A stretch of 64,000 nucleotides of DNA, from contig NC_134080.1 in assembly GCF_000715075.1 (NCBI RefSeq), forward strand, positions 40,652,758-40,716,757, read 5' to 3'. The notes beneath the pieces were generated by a model. The model worked only from the letters and a program-made list of their open reading frames with translations. It searched no databases and was not told the DNA's origin. Made by a program: the position numbers and the translations under genes. This DNA comes from Nicotiana tabacum. Taxonomy: Eukaryota; Streptophyta; Magnoliopsida; Solanales; Solanaceae. The stretch's first letter is position 1. The number at the start of each line of letters is the position of its first letter. Of the stretch, positions 44,244 to 55,308 are shown piece by piece.

Positions 44244-47200
44244 TGTGATGACCCAATAATGTCATCTTTAATTTAAATATTTATTTCTATGTTTCATGAA
44301 AATGTCAAGAACTTACCTGCTATGAGTTGAGTATCACTTAAATAGTTGATGTATATGGCGTTTCTTTTCTAGCAACATATTGCTTATGAGGTCACTATCA
44401 GAATTATTTTTCATGTGGTGTTACGTTGATTGGATTGTGTATGTGTTGTTAGGATTGGTTCTTGGGATTCTCTGACAGGTGGATAGGCCTAGTTACAAAG
44501 GAAACTCTGGCAAAAATTTTGGAAAACTTGGGAGTTAGTCAAAATTTGGGAGTTAGAGATGTGTGAGAAAAGCGATAAGTTATGCTAAGTGTTTGGGGGT
44601 CGACTCTACTTCTCATTCGAGGACTATTAATATGATGGATACCAATTAGATGATAATAGGTGTACGAGACATATTAGAAGAGATATGGGGTCTAAGGAAA
44701 GTCCTAAGTCTAAGCCAACTTGGAAAATTTCATAATAGACAAAAGTTGCAAATGAGTACTCACAAGACCTCACTTTGGACGAGCATATCTACATATATAT
44801 AAGGATTTGTGTGAGGCACAACCTATCAAATTAAATCTCTATGAGTCTAGTTTCCAGAACATCAAACCGATTGTCATTTGGAGGTGTATACAAAAAGTTA
44901 TAACTGTTTTACAAAAAGTTAGCAGAGCAGGCTACGCAACCTGTGTATGGCTACGCAGCAGGCTACGCAACATGCGTAGAAAAAATCAGAATTTGGCCAA
45001 ATTGAAAGCCTCATACGTAGGTTTCATGCGTAGGCTATGCAAGGAGGCTACGCAGAACTAGAGTTGAATTTTAAAGAGCTGAAAACGTGGATTTAGAGAG
45101 AGAATGAGTTAGTTCTTCAACTTGGAATGAATTTTAGAGAGAAGGAGGAGCTCTTCCAGCATGGATACACTTCAAGGTAAGTTATTTTGGCATAAATAAT
45201 TATATAACATCACTAGGTGAGAATAATAACATTATTATGGATCAAATCCATAGGAAATGGGTTGAATCTTCAAGAACACCAAAAAGAGGAAAAAATGAGA
45301 TTCCTCCACCAAAAGATAATTCCTTCACTTGAGCTTCATATATATGTAATATTGGAGTATGGATAGAATGTTTATGAGTTTTATTTGAAGTTGTAATGGG
45401 ATATTGTATGAACCCTAAGGGTGGGTCTTGAAAATGCTATTTTTGGGGAAAGAAGAAGATGAATAGTGAGGAATTGAGTTGAGAATCACCATATTGATTG
45501 GAGTAAATGATTTTAACTCGAATTTGGTTAAATTACATGAATCTATTATTGTTTTTATCAACAAATTAGTGTTTTGGGTTAAAAAAATGGTAGAAAATTC
45601 CATAGACTTGAATTGAGAATTTGAAGGCCGAGTTGTGGTCGAATTTGAGTAATTTTGGTATAGTTAGACTCGTGAGAGTATGAGGATTCTGAAAATGTAA
45701 ATTTTACCCGATTCTGAGATGTGGGCCCGAGGGGCATTTTGGTCATTTTACATAATTTTGCATATTAGCTTAGAATTTAATTGTAGAATCAGTTACTCGA
45801 AGTGTTATTTACATTATGAAATTGAATTGACTAGATTTGGGCCATTTGAAGTCTGATACTCGTGGCAAAAGCAGTGTTTGAGGCTTGAGTTGGCCGTGGA
45901 AGTTCGAGGTAAGTGTTTGTTCTAACTTTGACTTGAGGGAATAGGATTAGGATGTTATTTGCTACTTGCTAATGTGGAGTACGGTGTATAGGCATGGTGA
46001 CGGTTATCTATGCACCAGAGTCTAGCATGACCGTGGGTCTTAATTGCTTTTAATTCGAATAATGTGACACAATCTCCTTGTTTACTTGATGAGTTTCATA
46101 TAATGTGAACGATTGAGGTAGAATTGTGATTGGTGTACTTTTGGAGCGTTAGCTTGAATATGAATGTGTTAGTTGAGGAAGAAGGGATTTAAAAAGAGAA
46201 TATGTTGTGAGTACTCCCTTGCCGGGATGTGTAGACTGATATATACTCTCCCTTGTCGGGATATTTTGGGTTGTTAGTTGTACCCTTGTCGGGTTAAAGG
46301 TATTGAGTTGTTATCCTCCCCTGAAGGGGTCTACTATATGAAGTCAGATATTATATATGATATTATGGGATCGTGTGGCACGCCGTCCACTTATATATGA
46401 TATTATGGGATCGTGTGGCACGCCGTCCACTTATATATGATATTATGGGATCGTGTGGCATGCCGTCCACTTATATATGATATTATGGGATCGTGTGGCA
46501 TGCCGTCCACTTATATATGATATTATGGGATCGTGTGGCACGCCGTCCACTTATATATGATATTATGGGATCGTGTGGCACGCCATCCACTTATATATGA
46601 TATTATGGGATCGTGTGGCACGCCGTCCACTTATATATGATATTATGGGATCTCATGTATGGGATCGTGTGGCACGGCGTGCGCTATATATATATATATT
46701 ATGGAAACCGGAGTTTCTTCTGTTTATTTCCGATACTTCATTTTTATCTGTTACTCCCCGATAGCATGTCCCCTCCCAGCTTTACTTTGTATTATCTTGT
46801 TATTGTTTCTTGCACTTGTTATATATATCTATACAGGTTAATTATGGTGGGTCCTGTCTAGCCTCGTCACTACTTCGCCGGGGTTAGGCCAGGCACTTAC
46901 CAGCACATGGGGTCGGTTGTGCTGATGCTGCACTCTGTGCATTTTTTTGTGCACAGATCAGGGAGCAGCTTTCGGACCACAGCATTAGGACTTTTGGGAG
47001 CTATCTTCAGCCCCGGGACTCTCGAGGTAGCCTAGCTGGCGTTCGCAGGCCGAAGTCCCTTTCCATGTTTTTCATTTGTTTATCTTGTATCAGACAAACA
47101 TGATGTATTTTCCTTTCAAACATTGTTTGTAGCATTCTGTAGTAGTCCGTGAGCTAGTGACACCAAACTCTGGGTATCATTTTAGTTCAAACTTCCGCAC

Positions 47201-47366
47201 CTTTGGTTTTCAGTTATTTTAAATTTAAAGTCTTCCGTTTAGATTTTGTCTCGCTTATTATATTGTTGAAAAGAAGCAGGAAAGGTGTTTTAAATATTTG
47301 GCTTGCCTAGCTCTCATTAGTAGGCGCCATCACGACTCCCGAGGGTGGAAAAATCGGGTCGTGACA
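44244..47366 (+). repeat. 3' LTR of element A (3123 bp)
   Basis: Aligns with 35987-39037 with scattered base differences. It is about 70 bp longer, mainly from an extra 40-bp repeat and an altered end of that array (46631-46705). It ends GGTCGTGACA and is followed by CACGG. Confidence 0.95.
46351..46705 (+). repeat. 40-bp tandem repeat in 3' LTR of A, seven full copies plus irregular end
   Basis: Units start every 40 bp from 46351 to 46591. The eighth breaks into GGGATCTCATGTATGGGATC and ends in a GCGCTATATATATATAT run not present in the 5' LTR. Confidence 0.93.
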
Positions 47367-47371
47367 CACGG
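47367..47371. other. Right target-site duplication of element A (CACGG)
   Basis: Identical to 35982-35986. On the minus strand it encodes part of the TV residues where the integrase of G is split. Confidence 0.95.
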
Positions 47372-50300
47372 TTGATAAGCTCAGCGGCAATGCAAGTCTA
47401 TAAGCCACCTCTCCCACTCGATCAAGAATCTCAAACGGACCGATGAACCTAGGGCTAAGCTTGCCCTTCTTCCCAAATCTCATCACACCCTTCATAGGCG
47501 ACACTCGGAGCAATAACCGCTCTCCAACCATAAAAGCCACTTCTCGAACCTTGCGGTCTGCATAACTCTTCTGACTGGAGTGAGCTGTACGAAGCCTATC
47601 CTGAATAATCCTGACCTTGTCCAAAGCCTCCTAAACCAGATCTGTACCCAACAATCGAGCCTCTCCCGGCTCAAACCATCCAACCGGAGATCGACACCGC
47701 CTACCATATAAAGCCTCATAAGGAGCTACCTGGATACTCGATTAGTAACTATTGTTGTAGGTAAACGCTGCTAAAGGAAAAAACTGATCCCACGAGCCTC
47801 CAAAGTCAATGACACAAGCTCGGAGCATATCCTCCAAAATCTAAATAGTCCGCTCTGACTGCCCATCCGTTTGAGGATGAAATGATGTACTCAACTCAAC
47901 CTGGGTGACCAACTCTCGCTGAACTGTTCTTCAGAAACGCGAGGTAAACTGCGTACCTCGGTCCGAAATGATAGATGCAGGCACACCATGAAGATGAGCA
48001 ATCTCCCGGATATAGATCTCAGCTAACCTCTGGGATGAATAGGAGATTGCCACATGAATGAAATGCGCTAACTTGGTCAGCCTATCAACAATGACCCATA
48101 CTACGTCAAACTTCCTCCGAGTCTATGGGAGTCCAACAACGAAATCCATAGTGATCCGCTCCCACTTCCACTTGGGAATCTCAATCCTCTGAAATAAACC
48201 ACCAGACCTCTGATGCTCGTACTTAACCTGCTGATAATTCAAACACTGAGGTACATATTCAACGATATCCTTCTTCATTCTCTGCCACCAATAATGCTGC
48301 CGCAAATCCTGATACATCTTCGCGGCGCCCGGATGAATAGAGTACTAGGAGCTATGGGCCTCCTCTAAAATCAACTCTCGGAGCCTATCCACATTAGGCA
48401 CACAAACGCGACCCTGCAATCTCAAAACTCCATCATCATCAAAGGTTACCTACTTGGCACCTCCGCACTACACCGTGTCTCTAAGGACATACAAATGGGG
48501 ATCATCATACTGCCAATCACGGATACGCTCCAATAAAGAAGAATGAGAGACCGTGCAGGCCAATACACGACTAGGCTCAGAAATATCCAACCTCACAAAC
48601 TGATTGGCCAAAGCCTGAACGTTCAAAGCAAGCGATCTCTCACCGACCGGAATATAAGCAAGACTGCCCATACTGGCTGACTTCCTACTCAACGCATCGG
48701 CCAGCACATTGGCCTTTCTCGGATAATACAAGATAGTGATATCATAATCTTTCAACAACTCCAACCACCTCCTCTGTCGCAAATTCAACTCCTTTTGCTT
48801 GAACAAATACTGAAGACTCTTCTGATACGTGAACACCTGACATACCACGACATACAAATAATGCCTCAAAATCTTCAATGCGTGAACAATGGCTGCCAAC
48901 TCCAAGTCATGAATCGGATAGTTCTTCTCATGAATCTTCAACTACCGCGAAGCATAGGCAATGACCTTGTCATCCTGTATCAACACTGCACCAAGCCCAA
49001 TACGAGATGCATCACAATAAACTATATAAGGCCCTGAACCTGTGGGCAAAACCAACACTGGTGTCGTAGTCAGAGCTGTCTTGAGCTTCTGAAAGCTCGC
49101 CTCACACTCGTCTGACCATCTGAACTGGGCATCCTTCTGGGTCAACCTAGTCATCGGGGCTACGATAGATAAGAACCCCTCCACGAACCGACGGTAGTAG
49201 CCTGCCAATCCCAAGAAACTCCGAATCTCTATAGCTGATGCTGGTCTAGTCCAGTTCTTGACTGCCTCAATCTTCTTCGGATCAACCTGAATACCCTCTG
49301 CTGATACAATATGACCCAGAAATGCAACTGAACTCAACCATAACTCACACTTCGGGAACTTATCATATAACTGACTATCTCTCAAGGTCTGAAGAACCAC
49401 TTTTAAATGTTGTTTGTGCTCCTCCCGGCTGTGGGAATATATCAAAATATCATCAATGAAGACTATCACAAACGAGTCCAAATAAGGTCTGAACACTCGG
49501 TTCATCAAATCCATAAAAACTGCTGGGGCATTGGTCAACCCAAATGACATGACTAGGAACTCATAATGTCCATACCAAGTGCAGAAAGCTGTCTTAGGAA
49601 CTGGTGGTAGCCAGATCTCAAATCAATCTTTAAAAACACCTTGTCACCCTGAAGCCGATCAAACAAATCATCGATCCTCGACAATGGATACTTATTCTTG
49701 ATTGTAACCTTGTTCAACTACCGATAATCAATACACATTCTCATCGATCCATCCTTCTTCTTAACAAACAACACCGGCACACCCCAAGGCAAAACATTGG
49801 GTCTAATAAAACCCTTCTCAAGCAAGTCTTGCAACTGTTCCTTTAACTCTTTCAACTCCGGCGGGGCCATACGATACGGCAGGATAAAAATGGGCTGAGT
49901 GCCCGGAGCCAAATCAATGCAAAAGTCAATATCTCTGTCGGGTGGCATACCCGACAGGTCTGAAGGGAAAACATCAAGAAACTCTCGAACAACGGGCACA
50001 GAATCAATAGAAGGGACCTCCGCACTAAAATCACGAACATATGACAAATAGGCCAAACACCCCTTCTCGACCATATGTCGAGCCTTCATATACGAGATAA
50101 CACAACGGGTAGAATGACCAGGAGTTCCTCTCCACTCTAAACGGGGCAAATCCGGTAAGGCTAAGGTCACCGTCTTGGCATGACAATCCAAGATAACGTG
50201 GTAAGGTGATAACTAGTCCATACCCAATATAACATCGAAATCGACCATGTCCAGAATTAACAAATCCATACGAGTCTCAAGACCCCCAATCACCACAATA

Positions 50301-50540
50301 CAAGAACGATAGACTCGATCTACCACAATAGAATCACCCACCGGTGTAGACACATAAATAGGAATACTCAATGAATCACTAGGCATGACCAGATACAGTA
50401 CAAAATAAGATGACACATACGAGTAGGTAGACCCTGGATCAAATAACACCGAAGCATCTATATCACAAACCAGAATAGTACTTGTAATGACTGCATCTGA
50501 AGCCTCAGCATCGGGCCTGGCTGGAAGGGCATAACATCGG
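47367..50540 (-). pseudogene. Element G pol: protease to integrase, degenerate
   Basis: Minus reading: protease with DPGS (50429-50440) and ILGMD, then a TAG at 50210-50212 in place of Trp; RT start at 49718-49860; an approximately 20-bp deletion near 49595; RT with FIDD (49449-49460) in an open stretch 48942-49550; RNase H 48468-48941, where FTYQKS replaces FTDHKS and so loses a catalytic Asp; integrase 47372-48317, where the second Cys of the zinc finger is Tyr (QCLNYQQ). The C-terminal part continues at 35986-35676 beyond element A. Several stops and shifts separate these parts. Confidence 0.92.
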
Positions 50541-52076
50541 GGTTGGGCCCTACCACCCTGAACTACATCTCTGGGACGGCCTGCAGCTGGCTGGCCTCCA
50601 CCTCTGGTGGCCTGAGCTCCACCTCTAGTACCTCTACCTCCACCTCTAGCACCTCTACCCCTACCTCTAGCTGGCTGGGTGGGCTGTGGAACCCCTGGTG
50701 CCTGTACCATAGCACGAGGACCCTGATGCTGATAGTTACTCGGTGCTCGAGGGCAAAACCTGGCAATATGACTCGGATCACCACACGTGTAACAAGCCCT
50801 CAGCTGTGGAGACTGCTAGCCTTGACGACCTGAATGACCACCCCAAAAACTCTGAAGCGGTGGTGCACTAATAGGAGCAGGTGGTGCACTGTAGGACTGC
50901 TAATCGGGATAATGCATCTGGGGACCACGACCACCTGGAGTATCGTGAGAAACCTGGAGTGCTGACAGAAAGGGCCTAGGAGGATGGCCTCTACCATACA
51001 AATCTCGACCTCCGGATGAGGTACCACTGAATCGGCCTGAATGGCGGGGCCTCTTGTCTGACCCATGACCGCCTTCCTATGATAGAACCATCTCAACTCT
51101 ACGAGCCACATTGGCCGCCTCCTAAAAAGTAATCTCACTCCCAGCCTCTCTAGCCATCTGAAGACAAATTGGCTGAACAAGACCGTCAATGAACCTCTTC
51201 ACCCTCTCTCTCTCGGTGGGGAGTATGATGAGAGCATGGCGAGCTAAGTCGGTGAACCTGGTCTCATACTAGGTAACAATCATGACACCCTGCTAGAGGT
51301 TCTCAAACTGCCTCCGATAGGCCTCTCTCTGAGTAACGGGGATAAACTTCTCCAGGAATAACACTGTAAACTGCTCCCAAGTCAAAGCTGGCGATCCAGC
51401 TGGTCTTGCTAAGCAATAATCTCTCCACCAGGTCTTGGCAGATCCAGACAAGCAAAATGTAGCAAAATCGACCCCATTAGTCTCAACAATGCCCATGTTC
51501 CTGAGAACCTCGTGCAGCTGTCTAGATAATCATGGGGATCCTCAGTAGATGCACCACTAAAAGTAGAAGTGAAGAGCTTGGTGAACCTATCCAGTCTCCA
51601 CAAAGCATCGGGGGACATAGCCGCTCCATTACCGGTCTAAGCTACCACACCTGGTTGTACTACTCCAACTAGCTAAACCGCTGGAGTCTGAATCTGAGGA
51701 GCTACCTGCTCCAGAGTGTGAGTAGCAGGAGTCTGGGCCCCTCGTCCAACCTGAGAGACGGCTGGTGCTACAGGAAGCAAGCCTGCCCGGGTGACACTCT
51801 CTATGAGGCCCACTAATCGGACCAGAGCATCCTGAAAAACTGGGTAGCAATAAACCCCTCTAGGACCTGAGATGGGCCCACCGGAACTGCTGGAGCCGGA
51901 ACCTCCTCATCAAAATCAACCTGAGGCTCCGTCACTAGGGCTAGTGCTCGGGGCTGAGATCTTCCCCTACCTCGGCCTCTAGCACGGCCCCGGCCTCGCG
52001 CTCTGCCCCTCGTGAGAGCTGCTACTGGGGACTCGAGCTGCTGAGCGGAGGATGAGGAAGTGTGTGTTCTCTCCAT
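50541..52076 (-). pseudogene. Element G gag, degenerate
   Basis: The ATG at 52076 gives MERTHTSSSSAQQLESPVAA followed by an RG-rich run (open to 51813). The frame then shifts. The gag domain is at 51293-51618 (LDRFTKLFTSTFSG; KTWWRDYCLA) and is broken by TAG at 51293-51295 and 51269-51271. The CCHC knuckle (50753-50794) is followed by a Gly/Arg-rich linker. The TAG at 51293 lies at the same codon as the TAG at 40022 in A; B has Gln there. Confidence 0.88.
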
Positions 52077-52255
52077 CTTTGAAAGAACAGAGTAGAGGTT
52101 CAATTAGCATTGAGAAACAAAACCGTACAACGAGAAAGAACAAATGTGAAGTTTTTCCTAACTCTGTAGCCTCTGGGATAAATACAGACGTCTCCGTACC
52201 GATCCCTCAGACTCTACTAAGCTTGTCTATGAACTGTGAGACCTATGTAACCTAG

Positions 52256-52294
52256 AGCTCTGATACTTGCTTGAACTGTGAGACCTATGAACTC
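52256..52294 (-). other. Damaged primer site and filler at the 5' LTR junction of G
   Basis: The minus strand keeps GTATCAGAGC of the primer site, but the leading TGG and roughly 80 bp of LTR end are missing. In their place are 28 bases (52267-52294), of which 17 (GAACTGTGAGACCTATG, 52273-52289) repeat 52231-52247 of the adjacent leader. Confidence 0.82.
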
Positions 52295-55200
52295 TTAACT
52301 ACTTGCTACGCTTCCATATTGCTTCATTTTAACAAAACACAAGGCGATAACATGATAATAGCGGAACTTTAAATAATTTAGCAGAAGTCAACAATTAATT
52401 ATATTAAGTCTACGTCTATTACAACTTTTAAAACCTCAAATACCCAAAACTTGCTATCATAGTGTCATAGACTATCTATGATTTCTACATACAAGGTCTG
52501 AAGAAATAACAGTACGTTGTTTCTGAATAAAAGAAAATGAAACAGGAAGTAGAGATAGAGGGAGATGCTAGGGCCTGCGGACGCCTTCAGTATAACTTGG
52601 GTCCGGGTGGACTGAAGGAAGCACTCCAACTACTGTCCGAAAGTGGCTCCTGGATCTGCACACAGTGCAGAGTGTAGTATTAGCACAACCGACCCCATGT
52701 GCTGGTAAGTGCTTAGCCTAACCTCGGCGAAGTAGTGACGAGGCTAGGACCAGACTACCAAATAAACCTGTGCAGTTCAAATATATATACAGCGGAAAAG
52801 AAATACAAAAATAACCAGTCAAGTATGGGAGGGGGAGCATACTATAGAGGAGATAACAATTCCGAATATAAAGACATCAAGTAAACAAAAGTAACAACAT
52901 AACCCGGATATCAACAAAGAATCGGAAATCAATAAATGCACGGCATCACCCTTCGTGTTTTTACTTTCGTCCTCACCAATGCATCATATAATAAAAATAT
53001 GCACGACATCACCCTTCGTGCTTTTACTTTCGTCCTCACCAAATCAATCATATAATAAAGATGTTCACGTCACCACCCTTCGTGCTTTTACTCTCTTTCC
53101 TCACCATATAATCAATGAAAATCGGTACCAAATGGAACATCGTATGGCACGATGTCACCCTTCGTGCTTTACACTCTTTCCCCACAATAGCAAACAATGC
53201 ATGGAATCACCCTTCGTGCTTTAACACTCTTCCTCACCCAAAAAACAATCACAAGCAAAGGGACAAGGGAATAAACAAAATAGTAATAGAGATCCGGGCA
53301 AGGGAACAACAGCTAAACAATTAAATACCGGCAAGGGAACAAAATCAATAATCTCAACATCCCGGCAAGGGAGATAATCAACAAGCAACAATATCCCGAC
53401 AAGGGGACAATTTAATTACTCTTTCTCTTTCTTTCACTTTTATTTCATAAATCACTTTACCACTTGAGCCAATGCTCCAAAGGGTTCAATCATCTCATAT
53501 ACTTTCACAATTCATAATATAACTTGAGCCAATGCTCCAAAGGGTTCAATCATCTCATATACTTTCACAATTCATAATATAACTTGAGCCAATGCTCCTC
53601 GATGTTCAAAGGTTACAATTCCTTCCACAAACTTTCCACAATAATTAGAAATCATCACGAAGGCATGAAAGATACAACAAAATCAATATCTTCAAAATTT
53701 AAAGACTCGCGGTCATGCTAGACACCAACGTATAGATACTCATCACCATGCCTACACGTCGTACTCAACAATTATCACGCAGCAAATAAGACTCAACTAC
53801 TAATCCCTCAAGCTAAGTTTAGACCAAACACTTACCTCGATGCCTCGAACACAACTCAAGTTTCAATTATAGCTTTACCCCTTAATTCCTCCACTAATTC
53901 GCTCGTATCTAGCCACCAGTTACTTAAATACATCAATAAACGCTAAATGAATCAACTTGAATGCATGAAAATGAGTTTTCCAAAGTTTTACCTAAAAAGT
54001 CTAAATCGCCCCTGGGTCCACGTGGTCAAAACCCAAGGTTCGAACAAAACCCGATTACCCATTCCCCCACGAGCTCAAATATGTAATTTGTTTTGAAATC
54101 GGACCTCAAATCGAGGTCCAAATCCCTAATTTTTTGAAAAACCTAGGTTCTACCCAAAACACCCAATTCCCCCATGAAAATAATTGATTTGAAGTTGAAA
54201 TCATGTTAAAAGATGTTAATGATTGAAGAAAACTAGTTAAAAATGACTTACAATTGATTTGGAGAAGAAAGGTTGTTTGAAAAATCGCCTCTTATATTTT
54301 TTGGGGTTTTTGAAAAATGCAAAATAACTGAAAATCTCGTCTATTTATACCCCTCTCAAACCCCGTGTGCGGACCGCAAAAAATGGACTGCGGCCGCACA
54401 GGCCTTCCTGAGGTACTGTGGTCCAGTGCCCTATACGGACCGCACGAAATGGACCACGGTCGCACAGGCCCCCACCGCGCATCGCACGAGCCGATCGCGC
54501 ACCGTACAAGCCTCCACCGCGCACCGCACGAAGCCGACCGCGGACCATACTGGCCCCCTTCCGCGATCGGACACGATTTTGTGCAGACCGCACTGGCATG
54601 TTCAGAGATCTGCAACTTCTAGTTTTACGTCTAAAACATCCCGAAACTCACCCGAGCCCTCGGAACTCCAAACCAAGTGTGCATACTAACTCAAAAACAT
54701 CATATGGACCTACTCGTGTAATCAAATCATCAAAATAACATCATGAACATCAAATTAAATCCGAGATCAATGAAATTTTCTCAAAACTTCTCTAAACATA
54801 AATTTTTTTGCGATTTAAGTCCGAATCACGTCACATGACATCCGTTTTTCACTAAATTCCACAGAAATGTCTTAAATCATATATAAGACCTGTACCAGGC
54901 ACCAGAACCAAAATATGGGCTCGATACCATCATGTTCTAATCAAATTTTATTTCAAATTTCTTTAAACAATTCCAGAAAATAATTTCCTTTAAAAATTCA
55001 TTCCTCGAGCTTGGGACCTCGGAATTTGATTCCAGGCATACTCCCAAGTCCCATATTTTCCTATAGACCCTCCGGGACCGTCAAATCACGGGTCCGGGTC
55101 CGTTTACCCAAAACGTTGACCGAAGTCAAATTAGTTCATTTTATAATCAAAACTTATCGTTTTTCACAAATTATCATATTTAAGTTTTGCAGCTACGTGC

Positions 55201-55303
55201 CCGGACTGCGCACGCAAATCGAGGTGACTCTAAATGAGGTTTTTAAGGACTCAGAATATGGAATTTTATTTTAAAACAAATGATGACCTTTTGAGTCATC
55301 ACA
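52295..55303 (-). repeat. 5' LTR of element G, inner end deleted
   Basis: Aligns with 32615-35665 from TTAACTACTTGCTACGC onward; the inner terminus (TGTCACGACC) is absent. It contains the TTCGTGCTTT minisatellite (52935-53225), CCGGCAAGGG repeats (53290-53410), a 60-bp repeat (53460-53600), the GCGGACCGC array (54366-54600) and GTATAAATAG on the minus strand at 54341-54350. The outer end is GAGTCATCACA at 55303. Confidence 0.93.
54341..54600 (-). promoter_or_regulatory. Probable LTR promoter region of G: GCGGACCGC array and TATA box
   Basis: Minus reading: about nine GTGCGGACCGCAC or GCGGCCGCA words, then GGGGTATAAATAGACG. The box is a good TATA match. The start site would lie about 30 bp downstream. 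Function is inferred. Confidence 0.6.
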
Positions 55304-55308
55304 GGTCC
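55304..55308. other. Right target-site duplication of element G (GGTCC)
   Basis: Identical to 32610-32614. The 3' LTR of F has a single GTGCGGTCCGCAG at this place (62685-62697), which confirms the empty-site sequence. Confidence 0.94.

Larger units (their letters stand above)
35987..47366 (+). mobile_element. Element A: complete Ty3/gypsy (Del/Tekay-type) LTR retrotransposon, 11.4 kb
   Basis: Two LTRs (35987-39037 and 44244-47366) with TGTGATGACC/GTGACA ends, flanked by CACGG duplications, enclose a gag-pol frame (39238-44233) and a purine tract. This is the innermost and so the youngest layer of the nest, and its LTRs differ only lightly by eye. Even so the frame is broken: one frameshift in gag, eight internal TAG and two TGA. 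Its primer site is divergent. It is probably non-autonomous. Confidence 0.96.
32615..55303 (-). mobile_element. Element G: Ty3/gypsy (Del/Tekay-type) LTR retrotransposon, nested in F and interrupted by A
   Basis: Without the 11.4-kb insert A, G is about 11.3 kb with LTRs at 32615-35665 (3') and 52295-55303 (5', inner end lost). Gag-pol runs on the minus strand from 52076 down to 47367 and continues at 35986-35676. GGTCC duplications flank it within the LTR of F. It is close to B in both LTR and coding sequence. The PBS/LTR junction is damaged and the reading frame is broken many times. Confidence 0.95.

Noticed and set aside
54273..54689. 138-codon ORF on the plus strand, similar ones at 34667 and 6429
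   Set aside because: It lies across the GCGGACCGC word array of the LTR of G, opposite to element transcription. The apparent protein is the repeat translated (DRTKWTAAAQA) and frames break between LTR copies.
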